DNA of 21,651 nt, from contig JAHRWC010000200.1 in the NCBI GenBank assembly GCA_019090365.1, positions 1 to 21,651 of the forward strand. The letters are read 5' to 3'. The notes below the pieces were generated by a model. It was not told the DNA's origin. It did no database searches and was given only the letters and a program-made list of their open reading frames with translations. Below are positions 19,339 through 21,651 of this stretch, one piece after another. A program made the position numbers and the translations under genes. Each line of letters begins with the position of its first letter. Position 1 is the first letter of the stretch. The DNA comes from Flavobacteriaceae bacterium. Its GTDB lineage: Bacteria; Bacteroidota; Bacteroidia; Flavobacteriales; Flavobacteriaceae.

Positions 19339-21578
19339 ATTCCTATTGTTTTATGTGGATCTTCAGTTAATATGGTGACAAAATTTCCTCTCATTCCAGT
19401 TCCCCCCATGATCGGGTCAATGGCAACTTTTGTAATTAATTGCGTATCATTTATTCCTTTTCCGAAGGCTCTTTTTAATTTTTTGTTATTGTGACCAAAA
19501 CCATGAACCATATATACAGAATCCCATCGTACTCTTTCCGTAATTCTAACCTTGATTGAAAATGTTGAAATAATTCCATCTTGATTTTTCAACCATACTT
19601 CTTGATTTTTTTTCAGTCCAATGATTCTTGCAACTTTCGGATTTACCCAAAGGTTATTTTCATCTTTTAAATCATTTAAATTGGGATTGTTGGCAGTTCT
19701 ACTAAATGTATGCATAGGAGCTCTACCGTAATTCAATCTATAAAAACCTTGAGGTGGTTCAGGATGTTTTGTGTATTTAGGTAATGGATCAAAGCCTAAG
19801 TTTTTTAACTCTTGTGAGTATAATTCAATCTTTCCGCTTTCAGTTGGGAATGTATAATTTTCATCTTCTTTTAAATAAAGAGGTCCTGATGTTCTTGGAT
19901 AATTTTTAACACCAATTTTTTTCATTTCCTCTAAAGAAGTCCCCATTTTATCTAATTGCCATTCTATAACTTCTTTATAATCGGTGTAGTTAAAGAATTC
20001 ATTTAAATTTAGTCGATCTCCAATTTCTTTTGCCATCCACCAAGCTGGTTTTGAATTGTATTTAGGAGCAACCGCAGGAATTCTAACTGCAATAGAAGGT
20101 TCTCTGTTGGTTGCAGAACGAATTCCGTCATAACGTTCTAGGTATGTACATTCAGGTAAAACAACATCTGCATATCCAGTAACATCCATAGGCATTGTAT
20201 CGACTACAACCATAAAATCTAACTCATTAATAGCTTTTTCTAATAATGCCTTATTCGGTATAGCTTTAGTAAGGTTAGTTCCTGCAACCATCCACGCTTT
20301 AATAGGATATTTATTATCCTTATGAGGAATAGAAGCATTAATTACTTCGGTAGTAATTCCCATTTGAGCTAAAGGATATTTTTCACCAATCTCTTGCCAT
20401 CCCCATTTTGGGTGTGGATATTTTGGGTGTGGATATTTAGGAACGTTAATTTTTTCTTTGAAATAGAATCCACCACGACGACCCCAAGAACCTAATAATG
20501 CATTTAAAATAGCCATGGTTCTAGCTCTTTGTGAATCATCTCCATACCACACAACGTGACGTCCAGGATGTATAATTACAGCAGGAGAAGCATTTGCCAT
20601 TTCTCTAGCAGTTCTTCTTATTACTTCTGGTTTAATTGTAGTGATTCCGTAAGCCCATTCTGGAGTGAATTGACGGACATGTTCTTTTAGTTCATCAAAA
20701 CCTTTTGCATATTTTTTAATATAATCTTTATCGTAAATTCCTTCATAAATTAATACATGAATCCAAGAAAGCATTAAAGCAATATCAGTAGCAGGTTTAA
20801 TGGCTAACCAATATTTCGACTTACTTGCTGCAGTTGATAATCTAGGGTCAACAGTAATAATGGTTGCACCGTTATCAATGGCATCAGACATTTCTTGAAC
20901 TTGCGTATTGTGCATGTTTTCACCAATATGTGATCCAATAAGCACTAAGCATTTTGTATCTCGAATATCTGTAGGTTCTGGTGAGCCAACCCATGATCCA
21001 TATGTTAATGCAAATCCAGTTTCTCTTGGTCCTCTACATTGAGCGTAAGCAGGTTCAGCAATTGTGTCTGAACCAAATGCTTTAAATAAATGTTCAAAGT
21101 GTTTTCCAGGAGATCCATGTTTTAATAATGCAATAGATTCTGCACCGAATTCTTCTTTAATTACTTTAAATTTTGAAGCAATTAAATCTAATGCTTCAGT
21201 CCAACTAGCTTCAACAAAAGTTTCTTCACCGTTTACCATTTTTCTAATTAATGGAGTTTTTAAGCGATCATCATCATGGTACATTCCAACACCACCAGTT
21301 CCTCTAGGACATAATCTTCCATAACAATGAGAATCTTCTTCATTCCCTATTATTTTTTTAATAGTTCCTTCTTCATCTGTATACGTCCATGCAGCACATT
21401 TCCAAAAACAAACTTCACAATATGTAGGTGTTCTATTAAATTTTTTAGTAAGATTTTCTCTCACCAATTCATCGACATATGGATTGGATCCGAACATATT
21501 AAAAGCAGATGAAGCTGCAGCTACACCTCCTATACTTAGAGCAGAAATTTTAATAAATTTTCTTCTTGAAGTAGTCAT
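19335..21578 (-). CDS. Periplasmic molybdopterin oxidoreductase, Psr/Phs-like catalytic subunit
   Basis: A catalytic subunit of 747 residues of the bis-molybdopterin guanine dinucleotide family. A Tat signal TTSRRKFIKISALSIGG starts the protein, so it acts in the periplasm. A [4Fe-4S] site follows: Cys54, Cys57, Cys61 and Cys90 (YCEVCFWKC ... GRLCPRG). Cys181 in AEPAYAQCRGPRETGF is the likely molybdenum ligand. Later blocks AWMVAGTNLTKAIPN, DVVLPECTYLERYDG and RAPMHTFSRTANNP are typical. The Tat signal argues against SoeA, which is cytoplasmic. Psr, Phs or Ttr-type substrates (polysulfide, thiosulfate, tetrathionate) are likely given the rhodanese and YeeE/YedE genes downstream, but substrate and direction cannot be read from the sequence. 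An exact in-frame 15-bp tandem duplication at 20406-20435 repeats YPHPK. Confidence 0.9.
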   Translation of the reverse strand: MTTSRRKFIKISALSIGGVAAASSAFNMFGSNPYVDELVRENLTKKFNRTPTYCEVCFWKCAAWTYTDEEGTIKKIIGNEEDSHCYGRLCPRGTGGVGMYHDDDRLKTPLIRKMVNGEETFVEASWTEALDLIASKFKVIKEEFGAESIALLKHGSPGKHFEHLFKAFGSDTIAEPAYAQCRGPRETGFALTYGSWVGSPEPTDIRDTKCLVLIGSHIGENMHNTQVQEMSDAIDNGATIITVDPRLSTAASKSKYWLAIKPATDIALMLSWIHVLIYEGIYDKDYIKKYAKGFDELKEHVRQFTPEWAYGITTIKPEVIRRTAREMANASPAVIIHPGRHVVWYGDDSQRARTMAILNALLGSWGRRGGFYFKEKINVPKYPHPKYPHPKWGWQEIGEKYPLAQMGITTEVINASIPHKDNKYPIKAWMVAGTNLTKAIPNKALLEKAINELDFMVVVDTMPMDVTGYADVVLPECTYLERYDGIRSATNREPSIAVRIPAVAPKYNSKPAWWMAKEIGDRLNLNEFFNYTDYKEVIEWQLDKMGTSLEEMKKIGVKNYPRTSGPLYLKEDENYTFPTESGKIELYSQELKNLGFDPLPKYTKHPEPPQGFYRLNYGRAPMHTFSRTANNPNLNDLKDENNLWVNPKVARIIGLKKNQEVWLKNQDGIISTFSIKVRITERVRWDSVYMVHGFGHNNKKLKRAFGKGINDTQLITKVAIDPIMGGTGMRGNFVTILTEDPHKTIGI
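20406..20435. repeat. Perfect 15-bp tandem duplication inside the molybdoenzyme gene
   Basis: TTTTGGGTGTGGATA occurs twice head to tail (20406-20420 and 20421-20435), giving KYPHPKYPHPKWGW in the protein near residue 385. It keeps the frame and looks like a recent slippage event or a repeated loop motif. Confidence 0.85.
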
Positions 21579-21603
21579 ATTTATATGAATTAATTTCTAG
21601 GTA

Positions 21604-21646
21604 TAAAATTATTCAATTATTAAAAAGTAGGGCATGACAATTATCA
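21604..21646 (-). promoter_or_regulatory. Promoter of the molybdoenzyme operon with a TGA-N6-TCA (Fnr-like) site
   Basis: The minus-strand -7 box TAATTTTA (21604-21611) matches seven of eight positions of TAnnTTTG. The near-palindrome CATGACAATTATCATG contains TGAC-AATT-ATCA (21635-21646, centre 21640.5), 29.5 bp from the box edge. Predicted transcription start is near 21599. The region beyond the right edge cannot be seen, so further upstream sites are possible. Confidence 0.62.
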
Positions 21647-21651
21647 TGTAA

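Noticed and set aside
19335-21578. Sulfite dehydrogenase SoeA or another cytoplasmic molybdoenzyme
   Set aside because: A clear Tat signal (TTSRRKFIK) indicates export; SoeABC is cytoplasmic. Psr/Phs-like naming is kept general because substrate and direction cannot be read.

Overview
The window is AT-rich and densely coded. It looks like a chromosomal segment of a Flavobacteriaceae (Bacteroidota) bacterium. Evidence for this is the TAnnTTTG-type -7 boxes upstream of genes, the lack of clear Shine-Dalgarno sequences, a type IX secretion C-terminal sorting domain, a TonB-dependent receptor whose signal peptide ends in FSQ, and lipoproteins with SCG/SCD lipoboxes. No mobile element, tRNA, rRNA or CRISPR array was seen.

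Layout, left to right. (1) 1-4234, minus strand: a tripartite efflux operon ordered TolC-like outer membrane protein, membrane fusion lipoprotein, RND pump; the pump runs off the left edge. (2) 4345-5958, minus strand: a secreted kelch-like beta-propeller with a T9SS sorting tail. (3) 6094-8651, plus strand: a small membrane-anchored cysteine protein and an OprC-type TonB-dependent copper receptor. (4) 8727-8807, minus strand: a 26-residue single-helix membrane peptide. (5) 8976-11046, minus strand: sulfide:quinone oxidoreductase-like flavoprotein, TusE/DsrC-like protein and DsrE-like protein. (6) 11166-11819, minus strand: a Crp/Fnr-family regulator. (7) 11935-15030, minus strand: two tandem-rhodanese proteins of the cell envelope and a porin. 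(8) 15380-21578, minus strand: a seven-gene operon with a Psr/Phs-type molybdopterin oxidoreductase (catalytic subunit with Tat signal, four-cluster ferredoxin subunit, NrfD membrane subunit), two YeeE/YedE sulfur transporter halves and two membrane-anchored rhodanese-like proteins ending in the same lysine-rich tail with a C-terminal GGC.

How the parts fit (inference). The genes describe sulfane-sulfur handling across the envelope: a porin for entry, periplasmic rhodaneses, a periplasmic molybdoenzyme exchanging electrons with quinone, YeeE/YedE channels moving sulfur species inward, SQR producing persulfide or polysulfide, and DsrE/TusE accepting sulfur in the cytoplasm. A copper importer and an efflux pump lie alongside.

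The strongest non-coding result is a shared promoter layout. Seven promoters, in all transcription groups except the regulator's own, carry a Crp/Fnr-type site whose centre lies exactly 29.5 bp from the near edge of a TAnnTTTG-like -7 box, the position expected for activation at about -41.5. The sites form two classes, TGA-N6-TCA and GTTAC-N4-GTTAC. The local regulator has Val where E. coli CRP has Glu181, which could explain the second class. The best candidate for new biology is the pair of rhodanese-fold proteins that lack the active-site cysteine and instead end in a swinging-arm-like GGC tail, used together with this regulon.
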